Of a stretch of DNA of 64,000 nucleotides, positions 61,871 through 63,002 are shown piece by piece. A program made the translations under genes and the position numbers. The notes under the pieces were generated by a model. That model worked only from the letters and a program-made list of their open reading frames with translations, searched no databases and had not been told where the DNA came from. This DNA is from Planococcus citri (lineage: Eukaryota; Arthropoda; Insecta; Hemiptera; Pseudococcidae), in assembly GCF_950023065.1 (NCBI RefSeq), contig NC_088681.1, positions 59,492,836 through 59,556,835 on the forward strand. Direction: 5' to 3'. How positions within the stretch are numbered: the stretch's first letter is position 1; every line of letters begins with the position of its first letter.

Positions 61871-62860
61871 ACAGCAACAACAGAGACGTAAAGATCATAC
61901 GAGTCATTCGGCGGAAGCGCCTTTGAAAGCGACTCCGCCGCCGAATTCGGTCAACTCCAAGTCCGGCCTGATGTCGAGCGGCGGAGGAGGCGGTGGAAAG
62001 CACAAAGATAAGCAGCAACTAGCTGAAGATAAGAAAGACTCGGATAAGGTGAAACAAGAAGGCGTCAAACCGACGATGGAAACGCAAGGTCCTCCACCTC
62101 CGCCGACGTCGTCGTACTACTTCCATTCCAGCTACCTGCAGTCGCCGCATTACGGCGCCCTACCGTTCGACACCGCTCATCCCATGTACCGGGCGATGGG
62201 TAGTCCGATGATCGTACCGGCTGGTCCGTACGGTAGCTCGCCGTATATGCATCATCCGGCGCAGATGCATCCGCAAATGCCGCGTTTCCACGCGCCCGAA
62301 GATCTATCGAGGCCGCCCAGCGGACCGGCTACCAAAGCGTTGGATCTGTTGAATCATCATGCTAGTCAGTATTATAATCCGTCTTCGCATAAAATACACG
62401 AGCTGCAAGAACGAGCCATCAAATCGCCGACGCCTAAGGTATCGACGACGAACGCGTCTCCTTCGGCGGCAGCCAACGGCCAGCAGTCGGCGATGAACGC
62501 TCCTCAGCTGACCCCTACGTCGACCTCGGATCGACTTTCGGGCGGTGGAGCGTCGCAAGGGGGGAAGATGACGTCGGTAGATGGGAAAGATTCGAGATCG
62601 CCGCCGCCCCAAAGACATGTCCATACACATCACCATACCCATGTCGGATTAGGGTACCCTTTGTTGCCAGGCCAGTATCCGGCTCCGTACGGAGGTGAGA
62701 ATTTCGATGCATTGAGTTCGATATACGGTAATGTTACGCCTTGTGAGAAGGTGGACTAATATTGTGGTGTTTTTGTGTGCCCATTTTAGCTGCAGTCTTA
62801 GCCAGTGAACAAGCGGCTGCCGTCGCTTCGGCGGGAAGTAATCCGTATTCGCCGAAATGA
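1..62860 (+). CDS. sbb: scribbler/brakeless (ZNF608/609 family) transcriptional co-regulator, 5' partial, five exons
   Basis: Join 1..191, 52211..52331, 54573..54660, 59375..62727, 62790..62860, reading from base 3. All introns are GT-AG and the phases agree (0, 1, 2, 1). The result is 1,273 residues in the window; the true N-terminus lies upstream. Seen: a basic KKIK patch near residue 50; the block EPDCLGPCEPGT...WHETEGVLVVNVTW...CTRHDWAPPRFC (about 78-135), diagnostic of the family; one C2H2 finger (C-x4-C-x12-H) near residues 265-291; SPAYSDISDD; polyglutamine/His tracts; HVHTHHHTHVGLGYP near the C-terminus. Known of the family: Drosophila sbb is a nuclear co-repressor that works with Tailless and Atrophin, acts in embryonic patterning, photoreceptor axon targeting and wing development, and makes isoforms with and without the zinc-finger part. 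Nuclear location is inferred. Family assignment is firm; exact isoforms are not known. Confidence 0.95.
192..1976. other. AT-rich intron DNA, no gene recognised
   Basis: After the first donor the sequence is AT-rich with many A and T runs and short G runs (for example 1864-1871). No protein-like or RNA-like feature was seen. Short open frames here have no recognisable composition. Confidence 0.6.
1977..3090. repeat. Degenerate GCCAAAAATTGTC repeat block, copy 1
   Basis: Dense repetition of words such as TTTTTGCCAAAAATTGTC, TCTCACTTTTTT and ACAAAAAATTTCAAGAAA. Open frames through it give repetitive FCQKLSKS/FLPKIV-like peptides, which are translated repeat and not proteins. The same family returns near 6.7, 8.4, 13.2, 18.7, 35.3 and 48.9 kb. 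Confidence 0.85.
2335..2890. repeat. Higher-order tandem repeat, three units of about 185-190 bp
   Basis: The phrase AAACCTGAAAAA starts at 2341, 2525 and 2715, each time followed by GTAAAAAAGCTTCACTTTTCG, TTTTGCTTTTTTGCCA and GAAATTGTCGAA. The units are nearly identical, the second carrying a 9-nt insertion, which indicates recent local duplication inside the older block. The last unit decays after about 2830. Confidence 0.9.
3090..3232. promoter_or_regulatory. Three IR-1 nuclear-receptor palindromes with FTZ-F1-like half-sites
   Basis: AGGTCATTGACCC at 3094-3106, AGGTCATTGACCT (perfect) at 3154-3166 and AGGTCATTGACCC at 3216-3228. They sit in repeat units of about 60-62 bp. TCAAGGTCG/A occurs at 3121-3129, 3181-3189 and 3213-3221. 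An inverted AGGTCA repeat with 1-bp spacing is the high-affinity EcR/USP ecdysone element, and YCAAGGYCR is the FTZ-F1 consensus. Binding is inferred; the sites may simply ride in a tandem repeat. Confidence 0.55.
3233..3754. other. AT-rich intron DNA, no gene recognised
   Basis: Unique-looking AT-rich sequence between the IR-1 cluster and the hAT-like element. The minus-strand frame 3299-3547 has no family resemblance. Confidence 0.5.
3755..4456. mobile_element. Non-autonomous hAT-like element (686 bp) with perfect 8-bp target duplication
   Basis: The element is 3763-4448. The left end CAGTGTTGAGAACCGTTTGG and the right end CCAAACGGTTTTCAACACTG are inverted repeats differing at one position. 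The flanks are the identical 8-mer CTTTCAAA at 3755-3762 and 4449-4456. CAGTG-type ends with 8-bp duplications are the hallmark of hAT transposons. The interior is GGTTCTGGTTCC-type repeats (GGTTC and its variants dozens of times) with no transposase, so it must have moved in trans. The intact duplication suggests moderate age at most. Confidence 0.88.
4457..6600. other. Repeat-poor intron island, no gene recognised
   Basis: Base composition here is less T/A-monotonous than its neighbours, with many CpG-containing words. Purine-rich stretches occur at 5335-5395. No coding or RNA feature was recognised. It is a candidate for regulatory DNA only by contrast with the repeats around it. Confidence 0.4.
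6730..7650. repeat. Degenerate GCCAAAATTGC repeat block, copy 2
   Basis: Words such as TTTTTGCCAAAATTGCC, TCTTGCTTTTTTGTCAGAATT and GCGAAAAAGTC recur every 25-50 bp. Open frames give peptides of the FCQNCEKNL type, a product of the repeat. Confidence 0.85.
7657..8202. mobile_element. Foldback element with 45-bp inverted ends and TGATCATG palindromes
   Basis: The left end 7657-7702 starts TCCCGGGGAAAAAAGTTC and continues AAACTTGGCCATACATGATC. The right end 8158-8202 is its inverse, ending TTTTTTCCCCGGGA. The ends contain the palindrome CATACATGATCATGTATG. A second inverted pair around GTCCCCCACATG lies further in (about 7770-7785 and 8118-8132), and further TGATCATG words are scattered between. 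No open frame suggests a transposase. A target duplication could not be fixed; only AT on both sides of CCCGGGG/CCCCGGG is seen. Superfamily unknown. Confidence 0.85.
8220..9130. repeat. Degenerate GCCAAAAATTG repeat block, copy 3
   Basis: Starts with a segment (TTACTTTTTCAAAATTTTGGTC...CAAATCTTGG) also found near 18540-18610, then repeats TTTTTGCCAAAAATTGTC-type words. It ends with CATTAAAATGTTTTGCTCACG at 9093-9113, a phrase that also ends the blocks near 13.7 and 19.8 kb. The paired open frames on both strands (8411-8890, 8613-9032) are products of the repeat. Confidence 0.8.
9131..10285. other. AT-rich intron DNA, no gene recognised
   Basis: AT-rich unique sequence. No feature can be supported. 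Confidence 0.5.
10286..11950. other. Repeat-poor intron island with GTACGAGTA-type words
   Basis: Higher GC and CpG than the surroundings. Short words built on TACGAGTA and GTACGTAC recur here and in the other islands. It contains a (GTT/GTC)n stretch at 10855-10883 and a GT run near 11186-11200. Open frames are not conserved-looking. Regulatory function is possible but not shown. Confidence 0.4.
11951..13195. other. AT-rich intron DNA with G runs, no gene recognised
   Basis: AT-rich sequence with short homopolymer G tracts, such as a run ending in GGGGTTGG near 12340 and GGGGGGGGGG around 12925. Nothing coding was recognised. Confidence 0.45.
13196..13740. repeat. Degenerate ACCAAAATTGA repeat block, copy 4
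   Basis: Same word family as the other blocks (AAAATTGAC, AAAAGTCTTG, TTTTTACAAAAATTCGC). It ends with a relative of the TTTTTCTCACG phrase (13710-13725), and a pure T run sits inside it. Confidence 0.75.
13296..13326. repeat. Homopolymer T run, 31 nt
   Basis: Uninterrupted T, directly counted. Confidence 0.97.
13741..14179. other. AT-rich intron DNA, no gene recognised
   Basis: Unique sequence before the 14.2-kb inverted-end element. The open frame 13918-14169 crosses a G run and has no family resemblance. Confidence 0.45.
14180..14976. mobile_element. 797-bp element with 17-bp perfect inverted ends
   Basis: AGTCGGGGAGCCCGCTT at 14180-14196 is matched by its exact inverse AAGCGGGCTCCCCGACT at 14960-14976. 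The interior has no protein frame. Its right half is built from repeats of TTTTGGAGCCTCCAGCGA-type words plus ACTGGAGC(C/T)TCCAG(C/T)AGA (near 14632, 14740, 14776, 14918 and 14936). The C run 14211-14224 lies near the left end. No convincing target duplication was seen, so the superfamily is open. Confidence 0.8.
14977..15650. other. AT-rich intron DNA, no gene recognised
   Basis: Contains a short duplicated phrase (ACTTGAAATTCTG with GAGAGAGAA, near 15339-15368 and 15453-15486) and a T run at 15535-15558. Otherwise nothing was recognised. Confidence 0.5.
15535..15558. repeat. Homopolymer T run, 24 nt
   Basis: Uninterrupted T, directly counted. Confidence 0.97.
15651..17930. other. CpG-rich, repeat-poor intron island
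   Basis: The most GC- and CpG-rich part of the large intron (for example GGCGCGGCGCGTCGTCGACG near 16113-16132 and CGCGCCGGCATCGG near 16681), with CTCACTCACTCG microsatellite-like words at 17282-17298. Open frames on both strands overlap heavily and show no recognisable domain. An alternative promoter or a conserved enhancer block is a reasonable guess but has no direct support. Confidence 0.4.
17931..18599. other. AT-rich intron DNA, no gene recognised
   Basis: AT-rich unique sequence. The open frame on the minus strand (17931-18236) is low-complexity. Confidence 0.5.
18600..19302. repeat. Long inverted repeat, two arms of about 200 bp
   Basis: The left arm (about 18600-18812) reads CAAATCTTGGACCAACTTTT, then GAGGGG, GTGTTGGATGATAAGCCTG, TTTCATTCCAGAAATTGATTG and ACCAGAAATTTTCT. 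The right arm (about 19098-19302) is its inverse, including AGGAAATTTCTGGTG, CAGGCTTATCATCCAACAC and CCCCTCAAAAGTTGATCC. Mismatches are few. The spacer of about 285 bp is GCCAAAATTG-type repeat. In the sbb pre-mRNA this would fold into a long hairpin. Confidence 0.88.
18690..19860. repeat. Degenerate GCCAAAATTG repeat block, copy 5
   Basis: Same word family as the other blocks. It overlaps the inverted repeat and ends with TGCATTAAATAATGTTTTGC, then TCACGTGACG (about 19804-19833), matching the end phrase of the 9.1-kb block. Confidence 0.8.
19861..21000. other. AT-rich intron DNA, no gene recognised
   Basis: Contains a G run at 20307-20318 and otherwise undistinguished AT-rich sequence. Confidence 0.5.
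21001..23180. other. Repeat-poor island grading into AT-rich intron DNA
   Basis: The part at 21000-22300 has more CpG and TACGAG-type words. From 22300 on the sequence is AT-rich, with TGTATGTATGTGTATTGTG words near 23034-23085. No gene was recognised. Confidence 0.4.
23181..23935. other. AT-rich intron DNA with poly-C runs, no gene recognised
   Basis: Two C runs lie close together (about 23605-23614 and 23628-23638). Nothing coding was recognised. Confidence 0.5.
23936..24780. repeat. AAATTTGTGCTCAAA tandem-type repeat, left part, split by the LINE
   Basis: Words such as AAAAATTTGTGCTCA(A/G)A and GCATTTTTTTGAACAAATTTG recur. A longer unit of about 212 bp is repeated: TTTTGTTCTCAATTTTTTTGAAAATTCCAA at about 24360 and 24573, and AAACAAATTTGTGTTAAA at about 24535 and 24750. 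The same sequence resumes after the LINE poly(A) at 28352. Confidence 0.88.
24783..28280 (+). CDS. LINE ORF2 polyprotein: endonuclease (partial), reverse transcriptase, RNase H
   Basis: The frame is open from the truncation point; the 1,032 residues from TTG at 25182 are only the downstream part, and no native start is present. Order: endonuclease C-terminal half (ISVCNVYIPP, VVGDFNAHSKTWGS near 24987, YSNIDLAF, YYSDHFPISI); reverse transcriptase (SPGPDEIHPHML, SYRPISLTSVPCKILEKMV, SGFRKKRSTLDHL, FFDLEKAFDKAW, NGVPQGSVLSTVLF, RIFADDINISF near 26600, TKFLGLTFDRKLNW); RNase H with its four acidic residues in FTDGSK, YTAELTAI, QSDSLSS and GNEIVDINAKSA; C-terminal CQFC...H...C with RLRIGHTKITHNHL before it. 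It would copy LINE RNA at nicked chromosomal DNA. The FADD catalytic motif is intact. One small oddity is LSTVLF where LSPVLF is usual. Confidence 0.96.
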   Translation, partial: HFELIKTTSSSTLNISIGNIQANAITIEAPNFYKSKISVCNVYIPPHQDITEYELDQLFAQIPKPYIVVGDFNAHSKTWGSSITNNRGNVIDKFLLKNDTFLLNESKHTHFNISNGTYSNIDLAFCSPNISHLLNWNPHDDLYYSDHFPISINIPLQTQIPTHEKCPKWILNKVNWSHFNKKVLPIDFTPDDLDTIVSYFTTSIIQAAEEIIPKTSTKVPKKSVPWWCHELKTAIQDRKRSLKKYQKNRTLDNLIDFKKKRAIARQINLSKQRESWNNFMLSITQSTSTKEMWKKVQILKGSYIPTEIPYLVDDNTEINSIDDIANTLARSFAKASATASYSSAFQTLKTQIESTPLDFSSQNLEPYNSLFSLEELNHCLNYNIKDSSPGPDEIHPHMLKYLSDTGKEDLLQLYNKIWTSDSFPKLWKTATIIPILKPDKSPNLASSYRPISLTSVPCKILEKMVIKRLNWYINSSNSLSIYQSGFRKKRSTLDHLFSLQKEISSAFQNKESVLSVFFDLEKAFDKAWRYKILQKLHSIGIRGHLAYFIQNFLTNRTFRVRVDNTYSEFFEIENGVPQGSVLSTVLFILLIDDISNVVSRPISLRIFADDINISFRSNNIQLALQVIQETLEKIESWADSNGLTFSESKTHCILFTKKNKIPPDLILNFKGHSLEFKTTTKFLGLTFDRKLNWTPHFLKVKSDIMKRLNLLKIIKNTKYKPSRKLLLHLYKSLIRSKIEYGSPCFANISNKTSNILKTIQNSALRICLGALYSFPIDSLYCEAAELPPDFRRTLITNKFISNASTNPSHPLQNSINPPNPQHFDHIEGPISNFITMLNDLQINPKTLIQKPILYPPWLLKPPQVNLQLVNYPKNSHSPLVIKQNYLELLSEYKKFNLCFTDGSKIPTLHTGYAYSINDRISNFKIHNCSSIYTAELTAIFHCLCDILTYESENKSFLIQSDSLSSLTAIQNLFSDHLLIQNIHKTLFDLQNSNFFIQFMYVPSHVGILGNEIVDINAKSATILSPLIFITADDLKSIFTQSTLKKWQNFWSLQTTNKLFQHKKLVHPWKNLSHLNRLEEIIITRLRIGHTKITHNHLYEKAPKPTCQFCLSELISVQHLLFQCPSLHQHRLSLQIDERSLFIPDDPSEIKKFLDLIKKLDLTNSI
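28293..28323 (+). other. Stem-loop at the LINE 3' end
   Basis: GGGTGTAAT pairs with ATTAC...ACCC across a 9-nt loop, with a 4-nt bulge on the 3' side, and it ends exactly at the poly(A) run. Some LINEs use a 3' hairpin for recognition by their reverse transcriptase, so this is a plausible template-recognition structure. Function is inferred. Confidence 0.6.
28324..28351 (+). repeat. LINE poly(A) tail, 28 nt
   Basis: Uninterrupted A28 following the stem-loop. It marks the 3' end of the insertion and the plus orientation. No AATAAA precedes it. Confidence 0.95.
28352..28470. repeat. AAATTTGTGCTC repeat, right part after the LINE
   Basis: AAGAAATTTGCTTTGAAAAA, then ATTTGTGCTG, matches the left part near 24220-24250. 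This confirms the LINE landed inside a pre-existing repeat. Confidence 0.75.
28471..29310. other. AT-rich intron DNA, no gene recognised
   Basis: Contains loosely repeated phrases (CCCAATCGCACATTT near 28525 and 28677). It ends near GGGACACCCTGTATAC (29319-29334), a word resembling transposon ends seen in insects. No element could be delimited. Confidence 0.45.
29311..31290. other. Repeat-poor intron island
   Basis: GC- and CpG-richer DNA with TACGAGTA-type words. It includes a 50-codon open frame (30465-30617) directly after a TTTCAG, described in the findings. No gene was recognised with confidence. Confidence 0.4.
31291..33420. other. AT-rich, probably transposon-derived intron DNA, unresolved
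   Basis: ACAGGGTGTCTACTGG at 31329-31344 and the partial inverse AGACACTCTG near 32152-32161 could be the ends of an element. GGCAAGAAAGCAAGAAAATAG-type words repeat next to both. TTTTGCCCTCGCCTCGCTCG (31584-31603) is echoed by TTCGCTCTCGCTTCGCTCG (31828-31846). There is no transposase frame and no target duplication. The part after 32560 looks like an old, GC-poor repeat. Confidence 0.35.
33421..35330. other. Repeat-poor intron island with purine-rich stretches
   Basis: Includes a GCGA microsatellite at 33907-33930 and purine/pyrimidine-rich tracts around 34330-34385. Overlapping open frames on both strands are products of base composition. No gene was recognised. Confidence 0.4.
33905..33938. 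repeat. (GCGA)n microsatellite
   Basis: Reads GAGCGAGCGAGCGAGCGAGC, then GAGTGAGTGAATGA. Confidence 0.9.
35330..35640. repeat. Degenerate GCCAAAAAGTC repeat block, copy 6 (short)
   Basis: Words CACCAAAAAGGCCAGCTTTT, TTTGCCAATAATATTGCC and AAAAAGTCTTGATTTTTGC belong to the same family as the larger blocks. Confidence 0.7.
35742..36200. repeat. Tandem duplication of about 227 bp containing CAGGGTGTC
   Basis: Unit 1 (35742-35968) and unit 2 (35969-36200) share GGACAAAAT, AAACCCTAAATAAACAGGGT, GTCTACC/GTCTGCC, CGACTTTTCGCGATC and CGTTTTTGGCCAACTA in the same order. A right-hand inverse GTAGACACCCTG sits at 36302-36313. The segment may be a duplicated transposon end, but no clean target duplication was found (TAAATAAA versus TAAAAGAA). 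Confidence 0.75.
36314..37560. other. AT-rich intron DNA, no gene recognised
   Basis: Poly-A/T-rich sequence with the loosely repeated word ACAATTTTTGAAAAACAG (about 36417-36690) and a G run at 37191-37201. Confidence 0.45.
37561..39460. other. Repeat-poor intron island
   Basis: CpG-richer DNA with CGTACGAGTAC-type words (for example 38470-38555) and GACGACGACG stretches. Open frames are compositional. Confidence 0.4.
39523..39536. repeat. Homopolymer C run, 14 nt
   Basis: Uninterrupted C, directly counted. It is one of many G or C homopolymers in this otherwise AT-rich intron. Confidence 0.95.
39785..42420. repeat. AATTACC/TTTACCGT palindromic repeat block
   Basis: The left part (39785-41000) is a tandem of about 300-bp units, each with TTGCTGGCTTGTATTTTATT (about 39982, 40516 and 40817), CCACAAATTACCCACATTT and ATTACCCAAATTTTACCATT. 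The middle has the perfect palindrome CTGGTAATTACCAG at 41207-41220 and 41551-41564, with a variant at 41397. The right part (41900-42300) alternates GTAATTTACGGTATTTACCG with spacers. No protein frame was found. Confidence 0.92.
42421..43730. other. Repeat-poor intron island
   Basis: CpG-richer DNA with GAAGACGAAGACGAAGACG at 42978-42997 and CGTCGTCGACGTCGTCG near 43128. No gene was recognised. Confidence 0.4.
43731..44500. other. Intron DNA with weak coding-like stretch, unassigned
   Basis: Overlapping frames on both strands cross 43934-44357. One minus-strand reading contains LLDFASHVLVHVLMAVC, but no known domain was recognised and codon use is not convincing. Confidence 0.3.
44501..46080. 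repeat. Strand-asymmetric T-rich low-complexity tract (TTTTCATTTTT type)
   Basis: For about 1.6 kb the plus strand is dominated by T, with very few A runs, in words such as TTTTCATTTT, ATTTTTCA and TTTCGATT. Open frames are hydrophobic Phe/Ile/Leu strings and are not proteins. In sbb RNA this would be a long U-rich stretch. Confidence 0.85.
46081..48620. other. Repeat-poor intron island
   Basis: Mixed composition with CpG-containing words. The 188-residue frame 46103-46669 crosses unrelated sequence and shows no domain. No gene was recognised. Confidence 0.4.
48900..50630. repeat. Degenerate GCCAAAATTGTC repeat block, copy 7 (largest)
   Basis: About 1.7 kb of TTTTTGCCAAAATTGTCAAA-type words. 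Around 50270-50510 it sharpens into a short tandem of TTTGTCAAAAAGTGCCATTT (unit about 33-40 bp). Open frames give FCPKFVKSAIF-like repeats. Confidence 0.87.
50631..52080. other. Intron DNA before the conserved exon, no gene recognised
   Basis: AT-rich to 51400, then a CpG-richer part with CAACAACAACAAT words (51936-51955) approaching the exon. Regulatory content is possible but not shown. Confidence 0.4.
52081..52113. repeat. (AAT)n microsatellite
   Basis: AATAATAATAATAATAATAA, then TAATGATAATAAT; about 11 units with one interruption, 100 bp upstream of the conserved exon. Confidence 0.92.
52211..52331 (+). CDS. sbb: sbb exon, conserved N-terminal block part 1
   Basis: A 121-nt exon between TTTTGCAG and GTGAGC. 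It encodes ETKDACVGTSISTMTEPDC, then LGPCEPGTSVTLEGIVWHETE, and leaves one base (phase 1). The EPDCLGPCEPGTSV/LEGIVWHETE words are shared by insect brakeless proteins and vertebrate ZNF608/609. The exon is too short to stand out by length, so it was found by translation across the acceptor. Confidence 0.95.
52666..53097 (+). mobile_element. Helitron-like candidate with an internal 183-bp direct duplication
   Basis: Starts TCCTTATATATTAAAAGATG after an A, then GCCAGCCTTTTCTACTGAAC and CGATTTCAACGAA, a phrase style common at Helitron 5' regions in insects. Two direct copies of ACCTTGATAGAG...GATATGTCATCAAGGAAAAA lie 183 bp apart (52699 and 52882). The right side has an inverted pair AGCAAC...GTTGCT (about 53069-53094) followed by AAG, near but not matching the usual CTRR end. 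There is no Rep/helicase frame. Boundaries are tentative. Confidence 0.4.
53110..53985. other. AT-rich intron 2 DNA, no gene recognised
   Basis: Unique-looking sequence with a G run near 53592. No feature supported. Confidence 0.45.
53990..54220. repeat. GC-rich cassette of short hairpins in intron 2
   Basis: An abrupt GC-rich island in AT-rich DNA. It has a series of short inverted repeats: GGTCGC-GGA-GCGACC (54086-54100), GGGGGC-GAA-GCCCCC (54103-54117) and GCCGCAC...GTGCGGC (about 54170-54187), plus repeated GCGAAGCGAG-type words. It ends near a T run at 54222-54235. No protein frame with known domain and no tRNA-like boxes were found. It probably derives from an unidentified mobile or structured-RNA repeat. 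Confidence 0.65.
54573..54660 (+). CDS. sbb: sbb exon, conserved N-terminal block part 2
   Basis: An 88-nt exon, with the acceptor TTTCAG before it and the donor AAG|GTGAGC after it. Joined to the previous exon it reads GVLVVNVTWRGKTYVGTLLD, then CTRHDWAPP and the first two bases of an Arg codon (phase 2). This is the best-conserved part of the brakeless/ZNF609 N-terminal region and fixes the identity of the gene. Confidence 0.96.
54905..55165. repeat. 142-bp tandem pair inside the palindrome array
   Basis: GAGTCATTTTCGTGAAAATC and GTTCGCGAACGATTCGTATC, then a second palindrome and GTCCAACATGG, occur twice 142 bp apart (cores at 54942/54974 and 55084/55116). Each unit thus carries two palindromes 32 bp apart. 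Confidence 0.92.
54935..58075. repeat. Array of TTCGTTCGCGAACGAA palindromes in intron 3
   Basis: At least 19 perfect TTCGCGAA cores by hand count (for example at 54942, 54974, 55084, 55116, 55218, 55506, 55664, 56265, 56428, 56737, 56977, 57020, 57151, 57196, 57324, 57369, 57758, 57881 and 58060). There are also many one-base variants (TTCACGAA, TTCGCGAC, TTTGCGAA), mostly extended to (A/T)TCGTTCGCGAACGA(A/T). Spacers are AT-rich and largely unrelated, except for two tandem sub-blocks. No conserved protein frame in any direction. The DNA between the boxes is ordinary intron-like sequence. Confidence 0.95.
56960..57400. repeat. 174-bp tandem triplet inside the palindrome array
   Basis: GA(G/A)TCATTCGCGAACGAATA begins at 56971, 57145 and 57319, exactly 174 bp apart. 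Each unit has the second box GGATTCGTTCGCGAA about 45 bp later, then CACAAATCGATTCATTCAGAA and TTGTACTCCTTAGTTGCTAC. More degenerate relatives lie before (near 56737) and after (near 57607). Confidence 0.92.
58080..59374. other. Unique intron 3 DNA before the large exon
   Basis: AT-rich at first, with an A/G-rich tract at 58610-58670, then CpG-containing sequence and a (TCG)n stretch near 59197-59217. It ends in the acceptor TTTTTTGTTTGTAG. No gene was recognised. Confidence 0.45.
59375..62727 (+). CDS. sbb: sbb large exon with C2H2 finger and polyQ tracts
   Basis: A 3,353-nt exon entered in phase 2 (AG|A = Arg) as RFCDSPTSDLDARLPKGRAKRG. Order of parts: a basic Ser-rich region; a Gly/Ser linker (59657-59710); a C2H2 finger FECPEANC...FRQMNGLKYHQSHAH at about 59770-59850; an acidic Ser region; Ala/Pro/Ser-rich disordered sequence; SPAYSDISDD (about 60844); Tyr/Pro-rich parts (MYPFYGQPPY); Gln/His tracts (61491-61883); ATKALDLLNHHASQYY; and HVHTHHHTHVGLGYPLLPG. 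GC content and codon use are clearly different from the introns. An ATG at 59358 lies in the intron and is not the start of the protein. The exon ends TAC G|GTAATG in phase 1. Without splicing the frame would run into the intron and stop at 62759. Confidence 0.96.
59770..59850 (+). other. sbb: C2H2 zinc finger of sbb
   Basis: Encodes FECPEANCCKKF, then RQMNGLKYHQSHAH. The spacing is C-x4-C-x12-H with histidines at +3 and +5 available as the fourth ligand, and Phe and Leu occupy the core positions. The single finger with RQMNGLKYH is typical of the brakeless/ZNF608/609 family. Its DNA-binding role is not established from the sequence. Confidence 0.92.
61491..61883 (+). repeat. sbb: CAA/CAG repeat encoding polyglutamine/histidine tracts
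   Basis: Mixed CAG/CAA codons with scattered CAT/CAC and CCT/CCG give long Gln-rich runs. The longest uninterrupted run is 19 Gln at 61827-61883, directly before RRKDH. The CAA interruptions reduce repeat instability. Such tracts are common in insect co-repressors and are probably disordered. Open frames on the other strand here (poly-Leu) are shadows. Confidence 0.95.
62728..62789 (+). other. sbb: sbb intron 4 (62 nt), possible retained intron
   Basis: GTAATG at 62728 to CCCATTTTAG ending at 62789, phase 1. Retention would replace the 24-residue tail of the terminal exon (AAVLASEQ...NPYSPK) with a 10-residue end (GNVTPCEKVD). Splicing is favoured because the downstream exon is GC-rich, Ala-rich and in frame. 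Confidence 0.85.
62790..62860 (+). CDS. sbb: sbb terminal coding exon
   Basis: A 71-nt exon: with the carried-over G it encodes AAVLASEQAAAVASAG, then SNPYSPK and TGA (62858-62860). It follows DALSSIY from the large exon without a break. The Ala-rich C-terminus fits the family's low-complexity ends. It is too short to be seen by length alone. Confidence 0.88.
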
Positions 62861-63002
62861 ACCGATGACGAGGGCGCGTTGTTTTAAATCTTGCTTATTT
62901 TTCTACGAACCTGTTGTATAGTGTTGACTAATTCTCACTGTGAGTATTTTTTTGAATTTGAGGCGTTTTGTTTTGTTGTGTTTAATGTGGAGGTTGTTCA
63001 AC
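62861..63002 (+). other. sbb: Proximal 3' UTR of sbb
   Basis: T-rich sequence directly after the stop codon. No AATAAA was seen here; the first is at 63373 inside the tandem array. The mature 3' end therefore probably lies within or beyond the array. Confidence 0.55.

Noticed and set aside
61458..62018. Antisense frames over the polyQ region (poly-Leu, Arg/Ser-rich peptides)
   Set aside because: They are mirror images of CAG/CAA and CCG-rich coding sequence, with no own composition or start context.
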